Shown here piece after piece: positions 1-7,519 of a stretch of 34,084 nt of DNA. The position numbers and the translations under genes were made by a program. Under the pieces are notes generated by a model that ran no database searches, was not told where the DNA came from, and saw nothing but the letters and a program-made list of their open reading frames with translations. Position 1 is the first letter of the stretch. Each line of letters opens with the position of its first letter. The stretch is from DAINRZ01 sp964634885. Its GTDB lineage: Bacteria; Bacteroidota; Ignavibacteria; Kapaibacteriales; UBA2268. The stretch spans positions 1 through 34,084 of the forward strand of contig CAZWLN010000049.1 of the NCBI GenBank assembly GCA_964634885.1. Reading direction: 5' to 3'.

Positions 1-246
1 CAGGGGGAAGGAGTAAGAGGCAGCGGGATTCTTTCTTCTTTCTTTACAAACTTTACAAACTTGATAAACTTGATAAACTTGCCCACCCCATCCCGGCCTT
101 CCCCAGGGGGAAGGAGTAAGAGGCAGCGGGATTCTTTCTTCTTTCTTTACAAACTTTATAAACTTGATGAACTTGATAAACTAAAAGAATCCAACCACCC
201 CCTGCCCCCTCCTTATCCAAGGCGGGGGAAAGCCGCACCGGGAGGT
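1..246. repeat. Dispersed composite repeat cluster, left edge
   Basis: Two direct copies of about 82 bp (1-82 and 104-185, period 103) each contain the end of a palindromic block (CCTTCCCC, 2 nt, GGGGAAGG; complete at 97-114), a pyrimidine-rich stretch, and a 9-bp tandem array (units like ACTTGATAA) at about 48-82 and 151-185. They are followed by another element at 191-228, which is the reverse complement of the hairpin element at 14437-14473. The same modules recur at 11596-11689, 14309-15040, 18695-19254 and 33749-33964. No coding potential: open frames here are low-complexity translations of the 9-mer. The 9-mer runs antisense to the + strand, so it is in sense orientation for the minus-strand gene ending at 419. 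Confidence 0.85.
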
Positions 247-285
247 TAAGTTTCTCATCCGAAACACCGGAAAGCCGCACCAGTA

Positions 286-307
286 GAGACGCAAGGCCTT
301 GCGTCTC
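286..307. repeat. 22-bp perfect palindrome
   Basis: GAGACGCAAGG followed directly by its reverse complement CCTTGCGTCTC. A half copy (AAGGCCTTGCGTCTC) occurs at 34030-34044 next to the right-hand repeat cluster. This looks like a dispersed palindromic repeat of the REP type. It lies 112 bp beyond the 3' end of the minus-strand gene ending at 419, without a T-run, so it is not a convincing intrinsic terminator. The remaining bases 308-418 hold nothing I recognise. Confidence 0.75.
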
Positions 308-418
308 AATGAAATAATGCAATAATACTGCTTCTTTACCACCATCATGACTAAAATAATAATTCAATCTGTAATGAATAGCGTAGAACCATAATACTCA
401 GTTTCCTATCTTGCTTTT

Positions 419-1648
419 CTAATCCTCGATAACTAATTTTCCGGTGCATGATTCACGGCCTGAGCGGATGTCAATCATATATATCCCGGAGGCCAGGCCC
501 GAAGTATTTATCCTGTATTCCTGCATTCCCGCCGAAGAAGACACTCCGTCGTATGATGCAGCAGGGCACCCGTTCACGTCGTAAAGCGTAATAGTGAAGC
601 TGCCCTGAGTTTTCAAAACAAATTGCAACAACGATGACCCGTTCACCGGATTGGGTTCCACAACGCAGCGCGGTTTGGAAAGCTCAGTCAATTCACGGAC
701 ACCATTGCTTTGCCTGCTGTATTTATACAAACCCGAACCCCAGCTTCCAATCCATACATTGCCCGATTTGTCGGCTTTCAGTGTCAATAGTTGGTTCGTT
801 GCGAGTGGCGAATTTGACGTATTATATATTGTCGTTTTTGTACCGTCGTATTCAAGAGCACCGGCATTAGTAAGAAACCAGAAGCTGCCGTAAGCGTCGA
901 TGTCGCAGAGTGAAATGCTGGCGGCTTCGGTCTCGACTGTTTCTGACTGCCATTGGGCCGACTCACGGGAACAAAGGTATTTCCCCTTTGTGGAAACCCA
1001 TAAATTGCCGTCCTTAGCCACCATTCCGGTAATTGTGTCGTTTGGTAAGCCGGAAGTACTTTTATTGACCGAGTTCCAGCCTTCAGGCCCGTAAATGAGC
1101 AAACCCTGTCCCCAGGTTGAGAACCACACGCCTTCACCGTTCTCGACAATTTCCGTGATTGTGCAATTCTTAACAGGTGAATTTACCGAATCGAACTTTA
1201 CCCAGGAGCTGCCGTTGTGATGGAGCAGCGCCTTATTGCTGAAAAGCCATACCCTCTTCTGTTTGTCCACATAGAGAGGGAAGGACCATGGGTTTTTCAG
1301 GTCCGGGCACGAAAAAACCTTCAGAAAAACACCGTCAAAATACTGTATCTTACGGTTGCTTGTTTCCACCCAGACAGCGTTGTCCGGCCCTACACAGATG
1401 CTGTTGACCCAGGCATCGCTAACAAAACCGTACCAGTTTGTCCCGTCATAGCAGCTCAGATGGTCAAAACTGCCGCTGTTGTCGTTGCCGCACCAAACCC
1501 TGCCGAGTGTGTCGATTGCCAAGGCATAGGGCTTGTCGAAGGGAATACCGGAGTTGGTGGTATTGTAAACCGTCCAGTCGGCCGCCGTACAGAAGTCAGC
1601 AGCAAGGAACATTAATAGAGCCAGGAAAAGAGTATCAGATAATTTCAT
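419..1648 (-). CDS. Secreted beta-propeller protein with T9SS C-terminal sorting domain
   Basis: A 409-residue protein that begins with a signal peptide (MKLSDTLFLALLMFLAADFC, cleavage near TAA/DW). The body carries repeated blades of the two-component-regulator propeller type, seen as recurring VWxxT-G-L motifs such as VWFSTWGQGLLIYG, FWFLTNAGALEYDG and VWIGSWGSGLYKYS, spaced about 40-45 residues. The last 80 residues start at a PNP motif and end in ASGIYMIDI...GKLVIED, the pattern of a type A T9SS (Por secretion) sorting domain, so the protein should be exported and then secreted or surface-anchored. The start is supported by GAGGGTTT directly before the ATG. It stands alone, divergent from carA, with 363 bp between the two starts. 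Substrate or role unknown; such propellers outside sensor kinases are usually annotated only as hypothetical. Confidence 0.8.
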   Translation of the reverse strand: MKLSDTLFLALLMFLAADFCTAADWTVYNTTNSGIPFDKPYALAIDTLGRVWCGNDNSGSFDHLSCYDGTNWYGFVSDAWVNSICVGPDNAVWVETSNRKIQYFDGVFLKVFSCPDLKNPWSFPLYVDKQKRVWLFSNKALLHHNGSSWVKFDSVNSPVKNCTITEIVENGEGVWFSTWGQGLLIYGPEGWNSVNKSTSGLPNDTITGMVAKDGNLWVSTKGKYLCSRESAQWQSETVETEAASISLCDIDAYGSFWFLTNAGALEYDGTKTTIYNTSNSPLATNQLLTLKADKSGNVWIGSWGSGLYKYSRQSNGVRELTELSKPRCVVEPNPVNGSSLLQFVLKTQGSFTITLYDVNGCPAASYDGVSSSAGMQEYRINTSGLASGIYMIDIRSGRESCTGKLVIED

Positions 1649-1855
1649 AAACCCTCAAATAAATATTGACACAACATTTATACTGACATTCGACATACAC
1701 TCTGAGGAATAAACACATGAAAATGTAAAATGATGCAAAGATTCGGAATACAAGTTTTAAATAGCTTTAAAAAAATTATTTGGTTATAGTTTTTAAGCAG
1801 TAAGAGCCTTCAACAGAACGCCGATAATTATTTTTTTTTATACCCTACATGATTA

Positions 1856-1887
1856 TTTGTTATTATCATTGATTTGATTTAAGTTTG
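1856..1887 (+). promoter_or_regulatory. Bacteroidota-type promoter for carAB
   Basis: TTTG (1856-1859), a 20-nt spacer and TAAGTTTG (1880-1887) match the -33/-7 consensus TTTG-N19/20-TAnnTTTG of the Bacteroidota primary sigma factor. Transcription would start near 1893, giving a leader of about 118 nt before carA that contains the terminator-like hairpin at 1953-1983. Matching is by eye; no start-site data. Confidence 0.55.
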
Positions 1888-1952
1888 AAAAATATTTTTT
1901 TGATGGGCAGCAAAATATGATTGCATATATAAGAAAAAGCGTTCTAAAAACG

Positions 1953-1983
1953 AAAAAAAGCGTTCTCAGGACGCTTTTTTTTT
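1953..1983 (+). terminator. Intrinsic terminator / putative attenuator in carA leader
   Basis: GCGTTC (1960-1965) pairs with GGACGC (1969-1974) through a TCA loop, extended by a run of A (1953-1959) facing nine T (1975-1983), a very strong intrinsic terminator. There is no plus-strand gene upstream for it to terminate, because the gene to the left runs the other way, and the carA start is only 28 bp downstream. The 12-mer AAAAAGCGTTCT also occurs upstream at 1934-1945, so two 5' arms could compete for the same 3' arm. TCAGG (1966-1970) can also pair with CCTGA (1986-1990), which would open the terminator. Attenuation of carAB is an inference. Confidence 0.7.
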
Positions 1984-2011
1984 GCCCTGAACCAAAAGTG
2001 GACTTAAACCT

Positions 2012-3094
2012 ATGAAAGCTACACTGATATTAGAAGACGGCAGCAGCTATGAAGGCGTCTCTTTCGGCAGCGAAATTCCCGCTGCCGGCGAACTGGTCTT
2101 CAACACTGCCATGACAGGCTATCCCGAAAGCCTGACCGACCCCTCGTACAAAGGACAGGCACTGGCCCTGACCTATCCCCTGATAGGCAATTACGGGGCG
2201 CCGAAGCTGAAGTACTTCAACGATATGCCCGATTACCTTGAATCGGAAAAAATCCGGATAAGCGCTTTGGTCGTATCCGATTACTCTGAGCGCTTCAATC
2301 ACTGGAATGCCGAAAAGAGCCTCGGGGACTGGCTCAAAGAAGAAGGAATCCCTGCCGTTTACGCCATCGACACCCGTGCCCTGACGAAAAAACTAAGGGA
2401 GAAAGGCACAATGCTCTGTAAGTTGGTATTCGGAAGCGACATCGATTTTTACGATCCGAACAAGGTTAACCTGGTTGACAGTGTCAGCACCAAAGACATT
2501 GTCAGGTACGGCAGCGGCAGGCACAGGATTGTTCTTGTGGACTGCGGTGTGAAGTACAATATCATCAGGTATCTTCTGACTTTTGACACTACGATTGTCC
2601 GTGTACCCTGGGATTACGATTTCAACAAAGAAGACTACGACGGCCTGTTTATTTCCAACGGCCCGGGCGATCCCAAAATGTGCGCCGCTACTGTCTCAAA
2701 CCTGAAAAAAACTTTTGAACGGGACAGCCCCATATTCGGCATCTGCCTCGGCAATCAGCTAATGGCGCTTGCAGCAGGCGCTGACACTTACAAACTGAAA
2801 TACGGGCACCGCAGCCACAACCAGCCTGTACTGTCTGTCGGAACCGACAGAGCTTTCATCACTTCCCAGAACCACGGCTTCGCGGTAAACGAGGCGACTC
2901 TCGGCGACGAATGGAAGGCTTTTTTCAAGAACCTTAACGATGATACGAATGAAGGCATCTGCCACAAGTCAAAACCGTTCTTCTCGGTTCAATTCCACCC
3001 CGAAGCAGCCGGCGGGCCTACAGATACCGGTTTTTTATTCTCACAATTCATAGAAAAGATTGAATCATGGAAAGCAAAATCAAGAAAGTACTAA
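2012..3094 (+). CDS. carA: Carbamoyl-phosphate synthase small (glutaminase) subunit
   Basis: Hydrolyses glutamine and passes ammonia to CarB for carbamoyl phosphate synthesis (pyrimidine and arginine pathways), in the cytoplasm. The 360-residue protein has the CPSase small-subunit N-terminal domain (LEDGSSYEGVSFG, NTAMTGYPESLTDPSY) and a C-terminal class I glutamine amidotransferase domain. The catalytic triad is visible: Cys245 in FGICLGNQ, then His329 and Glu331 in QFHPE; the ISNGPGDP loop is also present. Length is close to the usual 360-390. The ATG at 2012 is the first in frame after the attenuator and has no Shine-Dalgarno sequence. Its last 28 bases overlap the start of carB, so translation of the two is probably coupled. 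Probable control by the leader hairpin at 1953-1983. Confidence 0.96.
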   Translation: MKATLILEDGSSYEGVSFGSEIPAAGELVFNTAMTGYPESLTDPSYKGQALALTYPLIGNYGAPKLKYFNDMPDYLESEKIRISALVVSDYSERFNHWNAEKSLGDWLKEEGIPAVYAIDTRALTKKLREKGTMLCKLVFGSDIDFYDPNKVNLVDSVSTKDIVRYGSGRHRIVLVDCGVKYNIIRYLLTFDTTIVRVPWDYDFNKEDYDGLFISNGPGDPKMCAATVSNLKKTFERDSPIFGICLGNQLMALAAGADTYKLKYGHRSHNQPVLSVGTDRAFITSQNHGFAVNEATLGDEWKAFFKNLNDDTNEGICHKSKPFFSVQFHPEAAGGPTDTGFLFSQFIEKIESWKAKSRKY

Positions 3095-6000
3095 TACTTG
3101 GATCGGGGGCGCTGAAAATCGGCGAGGCGGGCGAATTCGATTACTCCGGTTCCCAGGCCCTAAAAGCTATCCGGGAAGAAGGTATTGCCACAGTATTGGT
3201 CAACCCGAACATAGCCACGGTACAGACTTCGGAGAATATTGCCGACAAGATATATTTCCTGCCTATTACCCCATATTTCGTGGAGCAAATCATCAGGAAG
3301 GAAAAACCTGACGGCATACTCCTGTCCTTCGGTGGGCAGACAGCCCTGAACTGCGGCCTGGAATTGAACAGGATGGGACTGCCTGAAAAGTACAATTTCA
3401 GGATACTGGGTACACCTGTCAAAGCAATCGAGCAGACCGAAGACAGGGACCTCTTTGTCAGGGCGCTGTCGGAAATTGGTATAAGAACACCGGAAAGCAT
3501 TGCCGTCAGCAATAAGGAAGATGCCGTGAAAGCTGCCGAAACGCTTGGTTTCCCGCTGATAATCAGGGCAGCCTATGCTCTCGGGGGCCTCGGATCGGGT
3601 TTCTGCTCCAACCTCGATGAATTGAGAAAGAATATTGAAAAGGCTTTTGCCTATTCGGGCCAGGTCCTGGTGGAAGAGTCGCTTAAGGGCTGGAAGGAGA
3701 TTGAGTACGAAGTGGTAAGGGACAGGTACGACAACTGTATTACCGTCTGCAATATGGAGAACTTCGATCCACTGGGCATACACACAGGTGAAAGCATTGT
3801 AGTAGCCCCTTCCCAGACACTTACGAACAGGGAATACCACAAACTGCGCAACCTTTCGATCAGCATTGTCAGGCACCTCGGCATCATCGGCGAATGTAAT
3901 GTCCAGTTCGCCCTTGATCCTTCATCAGAAGAATACCGTGTCATCGAGGTTAACGCCAGGCTCTCCCGCTCGAGCGCGCTTGCATCCAAAGCCACCGGCT
4001 ATCCCCTGGCTTTTGTTGCAGCCAAGCTGGCTCTCGGCTATGGCCTCCATGAACTGAAAAACTCCATTACCAGGACAACACCGGCTTTCTTCGAACCGGC
4101 ACTCGACTACGTCGTCTGCAAGATACCAAGGTGGGACCTTAACAAGTTCCAGGGCGTTTCGAAGCAGATAGGCAGCAGCATGAAGAGCGTCGGCGAGGTA
4201 ATGGCAATCGGCAGGACTTTCGAGGAAGCAATCCAGAAGGGGCTCCGCATGATCGGCCAGGGTATGCATGGATTGGTGGGCAACAAAGAGATTACCGTCG
4301 GTAACTATGAAAAAGAGCTTTCGGAACCTACCGACATGAGGATATTTATAATTGCCGAAGCAATGGAAAACGGCATGTCCACCGGGCAGATATACCAACT
4401 GACGAAGATAGACCGCTGGTTCTTAGAGAAGCTAAGGAACATAGTGGACCTCAGCAGGCTCATTTCAGGAAAAAATGACGTCGGGGAGCTTGACCACGAC
4501 ACTCTCTTAAAAGCAAAAAAACTTGGGTTTTCAGATTTCCAGTTAGCCCGCTTAATATATAAAGACACAGACTACATTGAAGACAACCTGCTGACAGTCA
4601 GGAATTACCGCAAGAAACTGGCTATTAACCCAGTTGTCAAGCAGATAGATACACTTGCTGCGGAGTTTCCGGCAAAGACCAATTACCTGTATATGACCTA
4701 CAGTGGAACGGAGCATGACGTGGAATTTGCCCGCGACGACCAATCCGTCGTTGTTCTGGGTTCCGGCGCCTACCGCATCGGCAGCAGCGTCGAGTTTGAC
4801 TGGTGCAGCGTCAACGCCGTGAACACCATACGCCGGGAGAATTTGCGTTCGATAATGATCAATTACAATCCCGAGACCGTCAGCACAGATTATGACATCT
4901 GCGACAGGCTTTACTTTGACGAACTTACATTCGAGCGCGTCATGGACATCATCGAACTGGAAGCGCCCCGTGGGGTAATTGTCTCGATGGGTGGACAGAT
5001 ACCCAACAACCTGGCAATGCGCCTTTACAGGCAGGATGTCAATATACTCGGCACTTCACCCGTATCCATCGACATGGCTGAGGACAGGCACAAGTTCTCA
5101 GACATGCTCGACGGTTTAGGCGTCGACCAGCCCGAGTGGAAAGAACTGATATATATATCCGAAGTAGTGGATTTTGCAGCCCAGGTGGGCTATCCGGTAC
5201 TCATCAGGCCTTCATACGTACTCTCCGGCTCGGCAATGAACGTCGTCTCCAACGAATCGGAGCTTGTCAGGTACCTGGAAATAGCCGCGAATGTCTCCAA
5301 ACAGTACCCTGTCGTTGTTACGAAATTCTTCGAGGACAACAAGGAAATCGAGATGGACGCAGTGGCCCGCAACGGCGAGATCGTAGCCTATGCCGTCTCT
5401 GAGCATGTGGAATTCGCCGGCGTTCACTCCGGCGACGCAACCATCCTGTTCCCTCCCCAGAAGATATACGTCGAGACGGCGAGGAGGATAAAGAAGATAA
5501 CCGGAAAGATTGCACGGGAACTGAACATCTCCGGCCCTTTCAACATCCAGTTCCTTGCAAGGGATAACGACATTAAGGTAATCGAGTGTAACCTGAGGGC
5601 TTCCCGCAGTTTTCCGTTCGTGTCCAAAGTGCTTAAAACGAACTTCATCGAACTGGCAACAAAGATAATACTGGGACACAATGTACAGAAACCCGACAAG
5701 TCGATATTCGACCTCGATTACATCGGAGTTAAAGCCCCGCAGTTTTCTTTCTCCAGGCTTCACCATGCCGACCCGGTACTGGGTGTGGAAATGACCTCGA
5801 CAGGCGAAGTCGGCTGCCTCGGCGACTCCTATTACGAAGCAATATTATCGGCTATGCTCTCGGTTGGCTATAAGATACCGGAAAAACGTGTACTCTTAAG
5901 CACCGGCCCGGTCAGGTCCAAGGTGGAACTCGTTAACAGCATCAGGCTGCTCATCGACAAAGGAATAGAAGTGTACACGACATCGGGAACCCATCAATTC

Positions 6001-6282
6001 CTTAAGAACACGGGCATTACCACCCTGCCTGCTTACAGGGAGAAAGAAGACAGGCAGCCGTCGGCACTGGACATGATCAGGCACAGGGACTTCGACCTGA
6101 TTGTGAACATACCCCGCGGGCTGTCAAAGCACGAATTAGACGACGATTACCTCATCCGCCGCTACGCCGTCGATTACAATATTCCGCTGATTACAAATGC
6201 ACGGCTTGCCAGCGCCTTCATCACGGCGTTCTGCAAGTTCGCCGTCGAGGACATAGCAATCAAGAGCTGGGACGAAATGTAG
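3067..6282 (+). CDS. carB: Carbamoyl-phosphate synthase large subunit
   Basis: Makes carbamoyl phosphate from bicarbonate, ammonia and two ATP with the CarA glutaminase. The 1071-residue protein has the expected duplicated architecture. The first half starts SGALKIGEAGEFDYSG with an ATP-grasp region (RAAYALGGLGSGF, VEVNARLSRSSALASKATGYP). The second half starts VLGSGAYRIGSSVEFDW with its own ATP-grasp (RPSYVLSGSAM, IECNLRASRSFPFVSK). A C-terminal MGS-like allosteric domain follows from about residue 935 (LLSTGPVRSKVELVNSIRLL). The motifs resemble the eukaryotic/Bacteroidota type of CarB more than the proteobacterial GPIxIGQACEFDYSG form. Start ATG 3067 lies inside the carA 3' end (28-bp overlap). 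It ends 19 bp from the convergent TPR gene, with no obvious terminator between. Confidence 0.96.
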   Translation: MESKIKKVLILGSGALKIGEAGEFDYSGSQALKAIREEGIATVLVNPNIATVQTSENIADKIYFLPITPYFVEQIIRKEKPDGILLSFGGQTALNCGLELNRMGLPEKYNFRILGTPVKAIEQTEDRDLFVRALSEIGIRTPESIAVSNKEDAVKAAETLGFPLIIRAAYALGGLGSGFCSNLDELRKNIEKAFAYSGQVLVEESLKGWKEIEYEVVRDRYDNCITVCNMENFDPLGIHTGESIVVAPSQTLTNREYHKLRNLSISIVRHLGIIGECNVQFALDPSSEEYRVIEVNARLSRSSALASKATGYPLAFVAAKLALGYGLHELKNSITRTTPAFFEPALDYVVCKIPRWDLNKFQGVSKQIGSSMKSVGEVMAIGRTFEEAIQKGLRMIGQGMHGLVGNKEITVGNYEKELSEPTDMRIFIIAEAMENGMSTGQIYQLTKIDRWFLEKLRNIVDLSRLISGKNDVGELDHDTLLKAKKLGFSDFQLARLIYKDTDYIEDNLLTVRNYRKKLAINPVVKQIDTLAAEFPAKTNYLYMTYSGTEHDVEFARDDQSVVVLGSGAYRIGSSVEFDWCSVNAVNTIRRENLRSIMINYNPETVSTDYDICDRLYFDELTFERVMDIIELEAPRGVIVSMGGQIPNNLAMRLYRQDVNILGTSPVSIDMAEDRHKFSDMLDGLGVDQPEWKELIYISEVVDFAAQVGYPVLIRPSYVLSGSAMNVVSNESELVRYLEIAANVSKQYPVVVTKFFEDNKEIEMDAVARNGEIVAYAVSEHVEFAGVHSGDATILFPPQKIYVETARRIKKITGKIARELNISGPFNIQFLARDNDIKVIECNLRASRSFPFVSKVLKTNFIELATKIILGHNVQKPDKSIFDLDYIGVKAPQFSFSRLHHADPVLGVEMTSTGEVGCLGDSYYEAILSAMLSVGYKIPEKRVLLSTGPVRSKVELVNSIRLLIDKGIEVYTTSGTHQFLKNTGITTLPAYREKEDRQPSALDMIRHRDFDLIVNIPRGLSKHELDDDYLIRRYAVDYNIPLITNARLASAFITAFCKFAVEDIAIKSWDEM

Positions 6283-6301
6283 CATTTTGGACAGGTTGCC
6301 T

Positions 6302-7423
6302 TTACTCTACCAGTTTCCTGAAGTCCGGGTCGTCCCAGTAAGCTTCAAAATCATTGTCGTTTTTAATATCGGCTTTATTTTTATTATTCAGTTCGATAGC
6401 CTTTTGAATTGATTGCAGCATACCGGCTTTGTTTTTCAACAATGATTGATAGCATGCTTTGTTATACCAGGCAAGATCAAAAGCCGGATTAATTGCAAGC
6501 GCCTTTTCGCAGCAATCTACAGCTTTTTCCAGTTGACCCAATTTTCTGTAAGCCATACCTTTATTATACCATGCATTATAGTGGCCGGGATCGAGTTCAA
6601 GTGTTTTGTCGAAGCTCTGCAGCGCTTCGTCGTAGCGTTTCAGGCCCATCAACGCTGCTCCCTTATTAAAATGTGCCAATGTATAGGAAGGATTAATCTG
6701 AATGGCTTTTTCGTTACATTCAAGGGATTGGCCATAACGGTTCAGTTGATAGTATGCCAGTCCTTTGTTATACCATTTCTTTGCGTCTTCGGGCTTGTAC
6801 CGGACTGCTTTTTCAAAACATTCCAAAGCATTTTCGTATTTTCCCAGGTCAACATAGACATTACCCTGCCTTTCCCATGCATCAGCATATTCAGGATTGA
6901 TAGCCAGAGCTTTATTATAGCTTTTGAGAGCATCATCATATTTTTTCAAATACCTGTATGCATCACCCTGATAATACCATGCTTCAGAATACTGCGGATT
7001 AATCTCCAGTGCAGATTTGAGGGATTGAATTGCTTCATCGTATTTATCCATGCAGTTAAGCGAGTAGCCTTTTGCACACAAGGCCTCTACGTGCTTGGGT
7101 TTCAATTCCAAGGTTTTGTTAAAACAGTTGACTGACTTCTCGTATTCCTCTGTTTGCATATAGACTGTACCTTGCAGGAACCAGGCTTCGGAAAAGGACG
7201 GATTAATTTGAACGGCCGTATCCAATGCCTTAATGGCGCTATGAAAATCATTAACCGAACAGTAATCAACGGCTTTTTGCAGGAAGCTTTCAGCCTTCTT
7301 CAGTTCATTGCCGATTTTCGCCCCGGCCTTCTCATCAGGAGGGTCCGTCCTGGCTAAAGAATTCTGACAAAATGCAGATCCTACACTAATAAGGATTGTA
7401 ACAATTATTACTGTCGCTTTCAT
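6302..7423 (-). CDS. Exported TPR-repeat protein
   Basis: A 373-residue protein with an N-terminal signal peptide (MKATVIIVTILISVGSAFCQ) followed from about residue 40 by roughly nine tandem 34-residue tetratricopeptide repeats, each showing the W/Y-x-x-G-x-x-Y...A-x-x-NP pattern. The last repeat is degenerate and leads into a tail ending DDPDFRKLVE, as in proteins that close a TPR solenoid. A start at ATG 7423 is preferred over an in-frame start 42 bases upstream, because TGGGGA lies just before it and the signal peptide then begins at residue 1. TPR proteins act as protein-binding scaffolds; the partner is unknown. It follows the VWA protein gene by 96 bp on the same strand; VWA-plus-TPR pairs occur in Bat (aerotolerance) loci, but the other Bat genes are not here. 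Confidence 0.8.
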   Translation of the reverse strand: MKATVIIVTILISVGSAFCQNSLARTDPPDEKAGAKIGNELKKAESFLQKAVDYCSVNDFHSAIKALDTAVQINPSFSEAWFLQGTVYMQTEEYEKSVNCFNKTLELKPKHVEALCAKGYSLNCMDKYDEAIQSLKSALEINPQYSEAWYYQGDAYRYLKKYDDALKSYNKALAINPEYADAWERQGNVYVDLGKYENALECFEKAVRYKPEDAKKWYNKGLAYYQLNRYGQSLECNEKAIQINPSYTLAHFNKGAALMGLKRYDEALQSFDKTLELDPGHYNAWYNKGMAYRKLGQLEKAVDCCEKALAINPAFDLAWYNKACYQSLLKNKAGMLQSIQKAIELNNKNKADIKNDNDFEAYWDDPDFRKLVE

Positions 7424-7519
7424 AGTATTCCCCAAAACAATATTTATTACTACAGATTCTCCCAATTCATTCTTTGCCGGGGTGTACCTCCGGCTTCCGG
7501 GCCTCTTAAGGCCTGCTTT

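Noticed and set aside
53..367. Open frames in the left repeat cluster, both strands
   Set aside because: Their products are low-complexity translations of the 9-mer (LINLINL, LSSLSSL) and cross repeat boundaries; no ribosome site or family similarity.
3060..3311. Alternative frame beginning just before carB
   Set aside because: It overlaps conserved carB N-terminal coding sequence and shows no family similarity.
3160..3876. Long minus-strand open frame (about 238 codons) opposite carB
   Set aside because: It lies wholly inside the well-supported carB frame and reads as an antisense shadow; no recognisable motifs.
6446..7135. 229-codon plus-strand open frame opposite the TPR gene, hydrophobic product
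   Set aside because: Its periodic I/F-rich sequence is the antisense image of the 34-residue TPR repeats, not an independent membrane protein.
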